Below, piece by piece: positions 44,968 through 56,871 of a stretch of 64,000 bases of DNA (position 1 is its first letter; each line of letters begins with the position of its first letter). Location of the stretch: assembly GCA_033220425.1 (NCBI GenBank), contig CM065647.1:868001-932000 (forward strand). Reading direction: 5' to 3'. Source of the DNA: Lepraria neglecta (taxonomy: Eukaryota; Ascomycota; Lecanoromycetes; Lecanorales; Stereocaulaceae). Below the pieces are notes generated by a model. That model ran no database searches and was not told the origin of the DNA. It worked only from the letters and a program-made list of their open reading frames with translations. Position numbers and translations under genes: made by a program.

Positions 44968-45645
44968 GGCTAAACTGATAATATGGGAACACTTCCAGGC
45001 ATCAGAAATTCTTTAGATTATGAAAAGAAGCTGCTTTTTTGTGGAGATGCATGTGAGTGTTATGCCCCTGCTCAAAGTTTCAGTATCTTTCGGATAATCG
45101 CCTTTGGAACTTACGGTATGTGGCCGATCTCGAGCAAAGGACGTTCAAAATTGCTGAGAGCGATCTCACTATTTTCCTGCTTAAAGTGGAGCACAGTCCG
45201 CTTAACTCTCCGCTTATCTTACGTATAAATGAGCTTATTTTCTTTCGCTCCCGAGTAACCATGGATCGGTTTTGATGATGCTTGCGCAATCATCGGATGA
45301 CGATGTTGACAGACATAGAGGACTTGGTAGGATGATGAGAAAATTATCTGGGGAGATACGTTTAGCTTTTTTGGCTTTTGACTGAGCGCCCCAACAGGCC
45401 TAGAGGGGGGAATAATGCATGTAAAACATACTTTCCCTTTTTATCCTATCCTCCACTACCTCCTTCGGAGAACAAAACTTCCAGTGGTCACTGACTCAGC
45501 TCCGGTAAGCGAGTGCTTGTACGCAAATCCACTAGGCAAAAACATACCAGATACCCGATTCAAAATCTTCCCTACGACCCATCTTAACGTCTAAGTACTG
45601 ACTCAACCTTAAGCTCTTCCTGCAAATTTAATATTAGCAATATCA
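44968..45645. other. Interval between divergent 2EXR copies
   Basis: About 0.7 kb separating the minus-strand copies A/B from the plus-strand copies C/D. No other gene was seen. Confidence 0.4.
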
Positions 45646-46450
45646 ATGTCACGAAACGACGACAAATCATCAAGAATGTTGGAATACATTTTCAGGCACC
45701 GCAGCTGGACTAATTTCAACCATAAGTCTCCACCTCCCCCGCCACCCCTCAGGCAATCAGAAACATTCCCCCTTCTAAAGCTTCCACGAGAACTCCGCGA
45801 TATCATCTACACTCATGTCTTGCGAGCAAACTACGTAGAGCCTTTAAGTCCATTGTTCACACTCGCGGGCAAGTCGAATCACTATCTGATCAACTCTGCA
45901 TACTCCGGGCTTGCAAGCAAGTAAGTCAGGAGGCTCTTCTCGTACTGTATCAAGAAAATGTTTTCCGCTTGGATACTTGGATATCCACGCGACCGGTACA
46001 TCGAAGCCGTTATGGTCTAAACAGGTGGTGGTCTACAAAATCAATCATGGGACAAATGCAATACCAGACCACCATTGATGCAATTCAACACGTCAAAATT
46101 CACATACACTTGGGTTTCGGCCCCTCAGGATCTCCACTCTTCGATGGTCCTCTTACTCATTTGAGAAAATCAGTCAGACTCGGGCTCTGAAGAGGTGTTG
46201 CCATGTTATCATCATAAGCGCTTATTGGCACTTCCCACCACGGTTCTCGACGAAAGAAATCCTGAACATACTAAGATCATTGGTGCCGGTGTTTCGCGAG
46301 ATAAAGATGGAGGTGCTCCACCCTGGTTTATACCTATTAGAGCGGCTTGTGATTGATGCAAACGGATATGAAAAGACTGTAGACGATTGGGCATTGCGTT
46401 ACAGCGACTCACGTGACTTCCAGGACTTGTGGCATTTCCTTCAGTAGATA
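45646..46450 (+). pseudogene. 2EXR-domain protein pseudogene, copy C
   Basis: Starts MSRNDDKSSRMLEYIF with a Pro-rich tract, then LLKLPRELRDIIYTHVLRAN (about 45,775-45,834). After a frame change near 45,880-45,900 it continues LCILRACKQVSQEALLVLYQ. A later piece reads TIDAIQHVKIHIHLGFG. At least two further breaks occur before 46,450. The order of motifs matches copies A and B. Confidence 0.6.
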
Positions 46451-47166
46451 TTCGAATTGTCGGGTGAGAGAAATGCCCAACTAACATGGTCATCTGACTT
46501 GGCGTCCACCCATTGAGGAGGGAATAGTGTCTCGGTATATGTTGTGAGGAGCTCTAGGACTGAGCTTTGAAATCCGAACCATGTACAGGTTCGAGATAAA
46601 ACCTAAATCGCAGAAGAACCACCTCAAACTCACTTGAATGATGAAATGAAATCTAAATCTCGGCGGAGGGGAGGTCGAATTTGCAGCCGAGACAAGATGC
46701 CTCTTCTCGTCCTCGTTCTGGCGTACCGATCGGAATGCAAGAAATTTACACTCAATACCAGGACAGCAGACGTTTCGGGGCTGATTCATGATATCAAAAA
46801 TCCTTTGCGTCTGTCACTCGCGACTGTCCATGGCCAATACTGCCCCAATCAAAGCTTAGGCTAATCATGCAGGAGCTAATCAAGCAAGTATAGAAAAAAA
46901 TATGACAAAGGAGACTTTCATATGCACACCCGCTGGGCACCAAATCGAATTATGCGATTAACAAAATTTTCTTCTCTTCTGCATGTTCTCTCAGCAAGCT
47001 ACTACATTCTCACTTTCTGCGATCTTTGTACTGTCACCCCTTATTGAAACACTGTCACAGCTAAATACCCATATCAACAGTCCGATAAAGTGACCAACAA
47101 CCGATCAATATATCAGAACAAAAGATTGGTCCCTACACTTATTCTCCCGCCACTGCAGCTCTCGAC
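46451..47166. other. Intergenic, no gene seen
   Basis: About 0.7 kb between 2EXR relics C and D. No family features were seen in any frame. Confidence 0.4.
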
Positions 47167-48138
47167 ATGCTTCCTGTATCAGCATTCCCTAGGCAAGAAG
47201 AGGCAGTTCGCCAACCGACGTGGCTTCTGCCCCAATTTCCAACCCTCGACTCTGCTGTCCCACCTACATCTCTGAAACCGTCGGAGATCTTCCCCTTCCT
47301 AGATCTCCCGCGTGAGCTTCGCGATATCATACACTCTTCCCTTCTGGGGGTGAATTACGCGGAGCTCCCTGTAGCCAAGCCTCTATCGTGGAACGCTCAT
47401 CGACATTGATCCGCCATCTGATTGACTCGGTATACTACAAATTTGCAAACAGACATGCCAGGAGGCATTCTCGATCTTATATCAAAACAAACGTTTCCGC
47501 TTCCATACACTGAACCCTCTTCCACCACTTGGGGACAACCATATTTCGAGATCCCGAGATCTTCGCGGTTAATAATAACACCACTATAGTACGCCAATAC
47601 CGTTGAATCAATTCAAAAAGCCAAGGTCGCAATCAACCTACTACACGATTGGGGCCCCCGGGGGGCCAGGAGATATCGATCATGCTCTTGTTCAGCTTCA
47701 GAGACTTGGGCGAAGTAGAACATGAAGAAGTCTTGCTATATCGAGATCTACTGTGATGAGCGTACAACTCTGCCGAATGCAAAGAACTGGGTTATTCAAG
47801 TACTGGAAGCATCGCTGTAGGTGTTTCAGGAGGTGACGGTTGAAGCGGCGCACTGTCTTGTGAAGGGAACTATGAGGATGTGGAAGAGGGAAATGGTGCT
47901 GGACTAGAGTAGGCTGAGTGAAGTGACGGAGGCGCTTAACTGGCGAGACAGGTGGGGCCAGCTTCAGCTGAGATGTATGGTGGTCTGGGAAAGTTGCTGG
48001 GATCTAGACTGGGCCATGGCTCAGTCGAGAAGGTTGACCGCGAATTTGTTCTGGTGTTCAAGCCCCACGAACCAAGGGAACGGCAGATGAGAACAGTTTA
48101 TGATCAAGATTATGCAAGTCCGACTGTTGGAGAGTCTT
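47167..48138 (+). pseudogene. 2EXR-domain protein pseudogene, copy D
   Basis: MLPVSAFPRQEEAVRQP opens a frame that reaches FLDLPRELRDIIHSSLLGVN (about 47,296-47,355), then stops. The next conserved piece, LQICKQTCQEAFSILYQNKR (about 47,428-47,490), is in another frame with stops around it. The later half is hardly recognisable. It is the most decayed of the four copies. Confidence 0.55.
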
Positions 48139-48292
48139 AGAGAACTTTGGTATTTTCTAGGAACTGTCTTTTGCATGTCGCTTTAAATGCTAGAATGGAT
48201 GCCGAGATTTTTCGACCAAGGTATACATTAATACAACGCTGTCTCTCTCACCTCCTCTCCCGTAAACAGACACATCCGCCAACATATCTCGC

Positions 48293-49652
48293 TCAGCAAT
48301 TAAACCCACAATCACCCTGCCTATACCCAGAATCATAACTCCCAAAATTACAATGATGCGCAACATCCTATCACACAGTCAGCCCATATCCTCACTCCTT
48401 CCCTTCCCTCCCCAACCTCAACCTCAACCTCAACAAGACAGGAAAAACTCACAGCATAAGCCCAGCTCTGATCCCCATAAGCAAAAGTAACCGGATCACT
48501 ATCCACATTCCCCGCCGTAACTTCCATCACATTCGGCAACAGACTATCCACGCCAACAGCCGTTCCGCCCGGCGCATCACCAAGATCTAGATCGCCAATT
48601 TGGTTCTGGTTCGCGTCGAAGAGCGTGATGTTGAAGCGGTAGTCGGAGGTGCCTCCTGTGGTGGCGTCGGGGCCTTCGTTCTTTTGGTATTGAACGACGT
48701 GTACGCCGCACCAGCCGGGGGCGTAGCCGGCTGCGTTTGGTTGGATTTGGCCGCATGGTGCTGCGCAGCTGTGATAAGGAGGGTCGTTAGCAGGAGTATA
48801 CATGATTAGATTTTGGGTGAAGGGGAGTGGGGAGGGGAGGGGAGGGGAGGGGAGGGGAGGGGAGGGGGGCCATACAGCCAGTAATAACCACCATTCTCCC
48901 CCGAATCACAAAGGAAAGTTTTCCCGCTGGCCTGGAAATCTCCATCGTCGTCGTCGGCGGCGAAGTCGAGTTCCATGCCGGTCTGTGTGCCGTTGGCGTA
49001 CCAGTGGCTCGTGAAATCGACCACTGGGTCGCATTTGTTGGAGTTGGGACATGAGGTTGATTTGAAGTTTAGGGTATAGGCGCCGACGATTCTGGGGAGA
49101 GGGGGAAATTTTAGCTGGGCCTGGCTTCTAACTGGGAAGGGGAAGTGAGGACTCACGGATCTGTGTATGTGACTGGGGTACCGAAGGCACATGTGTCGGG
49201 TGTGTATGCCGTTCCGCTGCCCGTGTCGCCTTTGCCCCAGGTGGTCATTGTACAGGAAGACTGGGGCAGGATGTCAGAGCTGTGCGATCGACCAAGGTCA
49301 ACGGCCGGAACTTACATCGTCGGTCTTGACCTGCATTCTGCAGTTACTTGAGTCTTTCTGCCACGATAGTAAGCCTCTGATTTATTCCAGCTTGGACATT
49401 CTGAAGGCATACATAAGGCTCATCCTGATCTAGATTGCCAAATAGCTCTTTCGCTATCTGGCCTCCGAGACCAAAGGCCTCTACAGCTGGGCCACCGGCG
49501 TCGATAACAGCGACCATGAGAATTTCAGGGAGGACACCGACTGGGCCGGCTTGACGCTCTACTAGATCAGTATTGAGGTTATCGGATGTGGGAAGGGCGT
49601 GGGTTTGGAGGCCGAGGGCCGCGAGGAGAATTGCTATAGTTGAGAAAGACAT
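48293..49652 (-). CDS. Secreted cysteine-rich protein of unknown function
   Basis: Six or so small exons assemble in one frame. Exon 1 has the signal peptide MSFSTIAILLAALGLQTHA (start 49,652) and a LVERQ processing-like site. A 55-nt intron follows EPY and leads to KDSSNCRMQVKTDD. Then come SSCTMTTWGKGDTGSG, CAFGTPVTYTDP, and an exon with LNFKSTSCPNSNKCDPVVDF and FLCDSGENGGYYW. A 107-nt intron (48,875-48,769) holds GGGGA repeats on the plus strand. The next exon has CAAPCGQIQPNAAGYAPGWC, and the last exon is DVAHHCNFGSYDSGYRQGDC ending GFNC, stop 48,293-48,295. The many cysteines suggest a disulphide-rich extracellular protein. I recognise the style (fungal secreted proteins ending in a HCxxGxYDSG...CGFxC tail) but not a function. 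Confidence 0.8.
48829..48869. repeat. GGGGA microsatellite (7 units plus G6)
   Basis: Seven perfect GGGGA units, 48,829-48,863, end in GGGGGG. They lie inside an intron of the secreted-protein gene, so the pre-mRNA carries CCCCU repeats as a polypyrimidine tract. Runs of four Gs could form a G-quadruplex on the plus strand. Confidence 0.9.
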
Positions 49653-51317
49653 GGCGTTAGGATGGAAGAATTCGTATTGTGGTTTATTGTCTCAATATGG
49701 CCTGGCACTTGAGCAGGACAATTAGGCTTGTTATATACGACATCTCGCTTCGACAATGAGAGGCACAGTTTGTATCCACCTCATTATACTACAATTTCGC
49801 CACGACGCCAGGAGCATCCAGCAATTACACTTTCACGGTATTATTGTACAACCAACATAACTGTTCCGAGATCGGCAGTAGTTATAGGTCAACAAATTTG
49901 CGTCAACCTGGATAGTCCAAGACGGATATTTGGGAATGTAACGATTGGCGAACATAGTCACTTTTTCGAACGGGCTGAAACAATAGGCAGGGAGTAAGCG
50001 AGAATAACAGCACTGTTTCAACTGAGCGGGAACAGACTAGCGAGGGACGAGGACAGTTAAGGTTGAAACGAGAGTATAAGGTACAGGGTTCAAAATAAAC
50101 ATTAATGAAGGCGGCTAGATAAAATAGGAGAGTGAACCTCACAATAAAGCTGCTATGTTATTGAAGATATTGCGAAAACAAAATTCTTGAAGCTCGGAGT
50201 TGCCGTACGGGATAAGCTTGTGGTCAAGGTTTGAAAGGAATTGGGTAGGATGCATAGCGCAGGATTGAGGCTCAGCCTGCACAGGATCGAGCAGCATTCA
50301 GGAAGAGGAGCAAATAATAAGCACTAGATATGACAAAACAAAGATGATCGTCCGGCGCGAGGTTTCATCTCCGGCGCAACGATAGAGAGCTTGACGTGGG
50401 GGCTGACGGCGTTGAGTATCTCGCTTGGAGGTCTGCAGTTGAGCCTGTGACAGTGCGCTTGCTCGGTTGCAGAAGTTTTAAGGTATTTCCCCGTAAATTG
50501 GCATCCTTATCGTTCATTTTGTCGGTCATTACAAAAGTGATGTCTGTGAATTCTCCCGTCCTGCGTGTATCCTGCACGCAAGCCTCTTACGGTAACGAAT
50601 GTTCAGGGGCGCAGCCGGAGTGATAGGAAACATTTTTAGGTTGGATTCCGGCAGTTTTAGGTTGGACTCGGTTATAACCTGCCCCCAAACTAGTGGGCAC
50701 TGAGCGCTTGGAGCTTGATTGCAGCCTGGAATCGCATATCTTTCATAAAGATTTCGTTTATCGAAGACATTTGTGGGTACCATCACTGCCTTCTGATGAT
50801 CTTGTATACCGAAGATGAGAAATCCTCACTGAATGGCCGGTAGATTGTAGTGTATACAATTGGCAATCTGTTTGGTCCCGGGTAAGGCGTGGGCCAATTT
50901 AGATATTAGCTCCGGAGGAAGGAGCGGGCGTTGGTTTCAACATCTCAGTTCGGCACCTTGCGAACGGCAACAGCCAATCTTATGGTTCTCAAGATATGTC
51001 AGCAGATAGCTATGAGCCGAATCCTTGATCCTGGCAGCTTAAAGGGCATCCATCATCGATGTTCTTTCGGCTTCAAAGCAATGATCTGTTGTTCGGCTTT
51101 GAGATTAAGAACAGAAACTGATAGGGGAACGTCATCTTACTCTGTATACACGTATCTCGAAGGAACTGGTTACGATCTTGCTACATGCAATTCGGATGGC
51201 ATGAAACAGCTATTCATAGTTTATGAGTGGAAGTGTCGTGGAGTTGCTGAAGTACTCAAGCATAGATAGAATGTGATTGCGGCCGACATGCTAGTTCAGC
51301 GGCAAGGAGCACGCAAA
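49653..51317. other. Intergenic, no gene seen
   Basis: About 1.7 kb. A 12-bp direct repeat, TTTTAGGTTGGA, occurs twice near 50,634 and 50,655. I see no conserved coding sequence; the longest open frames have no family features. Confidence 0.4.
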
Positions 51318-52971
51318 TCAGGTCATAACGAAATCCCAATCCACGTCTTCATAACCCTGTCGTTTCCTAATCTTGACCTTAATGTCCTGTTCCGGTGGGA
51401 ATACATTGGTTGCCATGCTCTCCTGCTTCTGTCTGGGTATTTCCCACTTGCCCTCCACAGGCACAACATCGAATCTCAGTACAAAACACGCAGCCAGCGC
51501 CATAGCTTCCAATGTTACAAAATGTCGTCCCGGGCACAGAGAAGCCCCGCCTCCGAATGTTCGGTAGGCTGTCGCACTAGTCTTGAACTCCTTCGCCTCA
51601 TTCCGTAGCTTCAGAAACCTTCTTGGTTGGAAATCTTCGACATCAGCACCCCAGGCTGAAGGATCAGAATGCATGACGGCCATGGGCATCTGTACGACCA
51701 TACCCTTCTTCAGGAGATATTGATCTTGGAGTAGAATGTCTTCACGAACATAGCGCACACTAGAACCTAACGCGTGCACCCGGAGCAGCTCCTGGAACGT
51801 GGAGTGTAGCAAAACGCATTTTTCTCGCATTGTGAGGATTCTGAGATATCGCTTCGTTTCACCAATGACACATCGTACGGAATTTGCTTCTATCTCCTCA
51901 CGGATGTCTCGAAGTAGGTCTGGATCTGAAAAGATGTGAACCAGCAAGTAGAAAATGGTAGGGATGGTGTTTGCAAGAATTCCGAGCAGCACCCCGACTT
52001 CGAGGCGTCCTTGATTCCATGGAGATACACCATACTGTGTGTTCGTTGAGTATCTTGCCTCAATCACTGCGGCGCTCTGGCTTTGCTTCGGGGTGTAACG
52101 TTCGAAATAGCGCTGAAAGGCGAGACCGAGTTCCGAGCGAGCGCGATTGCCCGTTGGCGCAAAGAGGCTAGGTGCGAGATCCACGATGAGGGTATTTAGA
52201 TCCTGGTCGAAGTCCCTAAAGTCATAGTCGTTACCACGGATCTCGGATCGCCGACACGCGAATAGAATTACTTACCAAAATGCCTTGACGAGTCTCTCAT
52301 CGCCTTGATTGAAAGGATTCTGTGGGCCATATATAGCCCTGGTGCTGCAAAGTGTCACCATATGCTTCGTCCAGGCAAATAGATCGATCACATTGTCGCC
52401 CTCAAGTGCTTTTAAGTATTTAGAAGCCTCCAGTAGCATGACTTTAGTCATACACTCAAGAGCGTTGCCGGGTGCCAGCGTTGAGACAGTACTATCGTGG
52501 ATCTCAGTGACATAACCTGGACCGTTCTCGCCGCTCAAATTGTGCTTTACTATTCGACTTGTGGCTTCATCATGGCCGGTGATGCGTTTTCCGAGTTGAG
52601 CAATAAAGGGATTGAAAGCCAAAGTTTTCGAGTTGCGGTTGATAGCGTTCACCAATTCCGGGGCAGTGACAACGTAGACTTTGCCATTTAGCATAGGCAG
52701 CGTGTATATTGGGAGTCTACATTTCGCGCTGCCGACATTGCGTTTTAGCTTCCCTTCCCACGCTTGGAAGCTTTGCTTAGAATGCGTCTGGGAAATACCT
52801 TAAGATTTGGTAATATCGAGAACCATGGTGCAACAGTCCTATGATATGCCCAATATAGGGGATGAAGGAGGATACCAGAGGAGGTTCATTCTTAGCATGT
52901 TTTGGAATGAAATAGTAGTCGAGTAGATACCATAAACCAGCCAGAGCTAGGCCGATAAGAGGGAACAGCAT
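51318..52971 (-). CDS. Cytochrome P450, CYP7/CYP8-like
   Basis: Intact P450 monooxygenase, 507 aa from three exons: 52971-52799, 52728-52276 and 52215-51318. An N-terminal anchor, MLFPLIGLALAGLWYLLDYY, places it on the ER membrane. The I-helix reads LLGILANTIPTIFYLLVHIF; ANTIPT in place of AGxDT is a trait of the CYP7/CYP8-type clan (sterol 7-hydroxylases, prostacyclin synthase) and their fungal relatives. The ExxR motif is FQELLRVHA. The haem loop is FGGGASLCPGRHF with the Cys ligand. The PERF-like stretch is FQPRRFLKL. The substrate cannot be deduced. It is not part of an obvious biosynthetic cluster; its neighbour is a metalloprotease. Confidence 0.92.
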
Positions 52972-53539
52972 TCTCGAAGTTGACTACAAAAATATCATAC
53001 CTAATACGAAAAGTCGCCAGCTAATCGCGGAAGTGATCCGCGTACTATCTTACCTAGTGGGAGCTTGGAATCGTTGTCGTGACGGGTGCGAGGGATAGTC
53101 GGCTGCAGGCTACTGGACTGCCTTGCTGCTTCACCTCCTCATATCATGGCTTTCTTGTTCGTGCGCTTCAAGGCATTATTGCAGAACAGTGAAGCCAGGG
53201 GCGGGGGCGGGGGCGGCCTTCTGTCTGTCACCGAAGATGCTGAAAAAGTTGGTGCTTTGCGCCTGAACCTGACACTGTCACCGCCCCAAGGAGCCGAAAA
53301 AGCTCGCATAGAATGCCGAATGATGGCTTAGGCTATTGGCGCACTAATAACTAAAATGTACCCTAACCTAAAAATCTCGAGATTAGCATAAGGACCATTG
53401 TATATATGCTCACTCTGAAATGTTATACTGTGTATACATGTCTCGTAGGACCTCGGCATGATCTCGGTATATGCGATACAGATAGAACGAGGTAAGAAAC
53501 GTTGAATGTGTATATATGTCTTCGCTTTCGACGCATCTA
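52972..53539. other. Intergenic between P450 and M13 protease
   Basis: About 0.57 kb that includes the P450 promoter and the 3' end of the M13 gene. It contains a short GGGGGC-type run near 53,200-53,216. No gene was seen. Confidence 0.4.
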
Positions 53540-56384
53540 TTACCACAATTCACAAGTCGGCTCCTCCGACGGGCAGCTGAAGGCCTCTTTGAAATCTCGT
53601 GAATTGGCCATGGTGCCCTGCGTATTATTAGACACATCAGAGTTGGATGAAGCGTACTATTAGACTTACTAGGATACGTGCCCAAGTTGGTGAATGGGGG
53701 TCACGATAGACAAGATTCACTGCCGTTTCTGGCCTCGTCTTTCCGCACCACCAGTTGGAGTACGATATGAAGAACATCTGCTCCTTAGAGAAATCCTGAA
53801 GGCCAGGGAGAAGCTTTTCAGGTTCGTCTGCATCGATCTGCTTCCACGCTGCGAAGGCAGCATTCAATCCTCCTGCGTCCGCAATGTTCTCTCCCAGAGT
53901 AAGTCTTCCATTGACGTGCAATGGCTCGCCATTTGGGTTGGGCACAGTAAAATCGTGGTATTGATCGATGAAGCACTGAGCCTTGTCCTTAAAAGAGTGG
54001 ACAGTCTTGTCGTCCCACCAGTCCGTGAAGTTGCCGGTCTCATCGTAATGTCTTCCAGTGGAGTCAAAAGCTTCAGACGTTACTAAAGATAGGCAATTCC
54101 TTTAGGGGTATAAATATACCATGTGAAAGCTCATGCCCACTGACAGAGCCAAACGCACCATAGCTGAGATACTGAGGTATACTTGGGTCATAGAACACAG
54201 GAGCCTGCATAATTCCGGCAGGGAAAACTATCTCATTCCCGGCGGGATTGTAATAGGCCTATCAAGGGTCAGTCTGATCTTCCTCTGCCAGTTGATCTTC
54301 CATTAATCGTCATCGGATTACAGACATTGACTGCATCGGCTGTCATTTCCCACTCGGCACGGTCTGTTGGCTTGCCAAGCGCCGACCATTCGCGCTTTGT
54401 ATCAAACTTAGCAATGGACAGCGCGTTATCAAAAAAGGTCGTATTCGAGATGTCGACGGATTCGTAGTACTCCTGGAGAGCAGAAGAGTCGCGAATGTCT
54501 GGACTTTTAGTGGGATAGCCTATTTTTTGGACAATATTGTGAACTAAGTTTCCCGTTTTAGCTGGTACGATCTCGTGAAACTATCTCATTGGGTCGGTAT
54601 ACCTTTCTCGATACCAAGTTTCCTAACGTCCTTGCTCATCCATTCTGCGCCTTTGAGCTTCTTGATGAACTGGGCCTTGATATCGGAGACAATACGGTCA
54701 CCGAAGTCCTTGGCTTCCGCAGAGAACGCTTTCTCTATAAAAAATTTGCTAAGTATCCAGCCTGCAGCATTGGTGTTAGCTATTAGACCTCCGTTGAGAA
54801 GCGCCTCCTTATCGTACCAAGCCCATTATCCGCGACTTTGATGCAAGTTCTCCATCTCTCCTCGGATGCATCAGGGTCCTTGCCTTGCAACTCATTGTTG
54901 AATCTAATCAGCGGCTTCAGTGCGTCGTCTTCGATTTTATAAGCGTAAGCCTGCACTGCCTTCCAAACGAAGTAAGCCTGTAGGGTCTCCACGCTGGTGT
55001 CTTGAAGAACCTTAGAGACAGTCTTCAGGTAGGAAGGTGAGCCAACTATCAGCTTGTCCGGTTGGTAATCAGACGTTGCCAGCGTTGAGATCAGGTATTG
55101 AATTGAAAGCTGGGGCATCAATGCCGTCGTTTCGTCTAGATTAAGCGGGTTATAATACTTAGTAACGTCCTCGGCTTCCTCGGTCGCGGGTGTTGCTTTG
55201 GCAAGCTTCGACTCAAACACAACAAGGTCTTCGACTAGTTCGGCATTCTTTGTTGAGATGTGGCTGCGCATCGATTCGAGGAAATCCGAGTGGGGATCGG
55301 CCTCCTGGAGCAAGGCTTCCAAAACTTGACCAATGGTCTTAGCATATTTCACAACTGTCATAGGATCTTTGTAATATTCCTTCGATGGGAGTCCGGGTTG
55401 ACGAGGTGCATTCACGAACGGAATAACCACGTCAGGGTCTTTATCATCAGCCTACATCCATCACAGTTTAGCAACAGATCCAATAAGGTGCATATTTGGT
55501 GGTACAGACCCCAACATCGAATGTAACCAACGCACCGACGCCAATGCTCGTCAAATAAGCCATAGTCTTCGAAAGGTTGTTTTCGCCTTTCAACAGCAGC
55601 CCTTTCTGGCCAGAGTTCAGTGATGCCGGAAAGGAATCGTGATCTTCGTGGGGTCTAGAGGCTGGAAACAGTTCCTCAATCTTTCGCAAAACACCGAGGA
55701 GCGGAGCAGAGCCAGCCTCTTTGATGATACCCTCACTCATGCAAGCCTCATAGGTGTCATGTAGCTTTTCGAAGATTTTCTGCTTGGCAACTGAGTGGAC
55801 TTCAATGTTTTGGCTGTCAATTGGGTACGGTGACTCGAGCACGTGGCGGAGGATTTGCTGTGAATTTTCCGCCATGATAGTGCCTGTGAAGGAGCTTCCC
55901 TGGTCTGCTCGAAGATCATGCTTTTCCGCCCAGCCTTCGCAGACGAATTTGTCGAAGTTAGTACATGGGTCGATCTCATGATACCTCGGCGACATGTTCT
56001 CGAGAATTTCAGAGGCAGCTAGGACACAAGCAGGTGTTAGGCAAATGCCTGCTGGTTTTGCTGATGTTTTGGGATTGTTCATGACTGGGGAGTCTTTAGT
56101 ATAATCGGAACAGGAGGGTTTGTGGCATACAAACCTGCGAAATAGACGCATAGCGCAATGATGCCGCCCAGCAGCAGCAGTATTATGGCGACTACCATGA
56201 GGTTGTTGAGGAGCCAGTGCCAGGCTTTGGTGAGCCAGCCACGGACTCGTCCTTGCTTGGAGTCTCCTTCAACTCCGTCGCCTAGATTGGAGTCATCATC
56301 ATCTCCGTTTGGGGCATCATCGGCAAGTAAAGGAGCCTGCTCGCTATCCCGTCCCGAAGCGGGCTTCTTGTTTGCAGAGCTCAT
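53540..56384 (-). CDS. Peptidase family M13 (neprilysin-like) zinc metalloprotease
   Basis: Type II membrane endopeptidase of the neprilysin/endothelin-converting-enzyme family. The start is [20 protein letters not shown] (56,384). The cytosolic tail is acidic, then one membrane helix, [20 protein letters not shown]. At least seven exons follow. The ectodomain begins with [17 protein letters not shown] and [15 protein letters not shown], has the substrate-binding [20 protein letters not shown], the zinc motif GHELSHG (about 54,127-54,150, HExxH), and a glutamate-bearing [13 protein letters not shown] (ENxxDxGG). The last exon ends CELW with TAA at 53,540-53,542; CxxW is the diagnostic M13 end. 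No lesion was seen. Role in fungi: probably surface peptide processing (inference). Confidence 0.92.
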
Positions 56385-56871
56385 AGCGCCGCTGGTGTAG
56401 AATCAAAGGCAGGATATATACAGTTAGACAAAGATAATCTTGTTATAGACTGTTTGAGTAGAAGTTATAATAACAGACACGAAAAGCAAATGACAGTATA
56501 TATCTCCTTACAAATCGTGGAGAGTGCGAAGGCCAATTTAGGTCATGGCATGTGAAACTCTGGTCGAGTAAAACAGAGCTAAAAGAAGGCCGCAAGAACG
56601 AGGGGTCATGATTTTCGTAGGGCTGAAATACATAATTATTGCATAACGCTAGCCTCTTTCACGCGGGGAGCAGCTTGTCTCGCAGAAGTATCGACAGAGC
56701 TCACAAGAGCCTGCTGAAAGCTATTGAATTGATCCTGATGAGTACACCAAGAGCGTCAATTCCCCCCACGAATGTCTCCGAAGGCCCCATAGTGCGACCA
56801 CTCAGGTCATGACCATCGACATTTGACTATGCTCGCGCTGTGTTCTTTCAGAGAGACAAACGGTGGTCACA
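56385..56871. promoter_or_regulatory. Divergent promoter, M13 protease/ankyrin-DIL
   Basis: A 487 bp spacer between start codons on opposite strands. No gene and no specific motif that I can name. Confidence 0.4.

Noticed and set aside
49653-51317. Possible gene in frames such as 50,931-51,269
   Set aside because: No conserved motif, no start context, no splice pattern, and ordinary noncoding composition.
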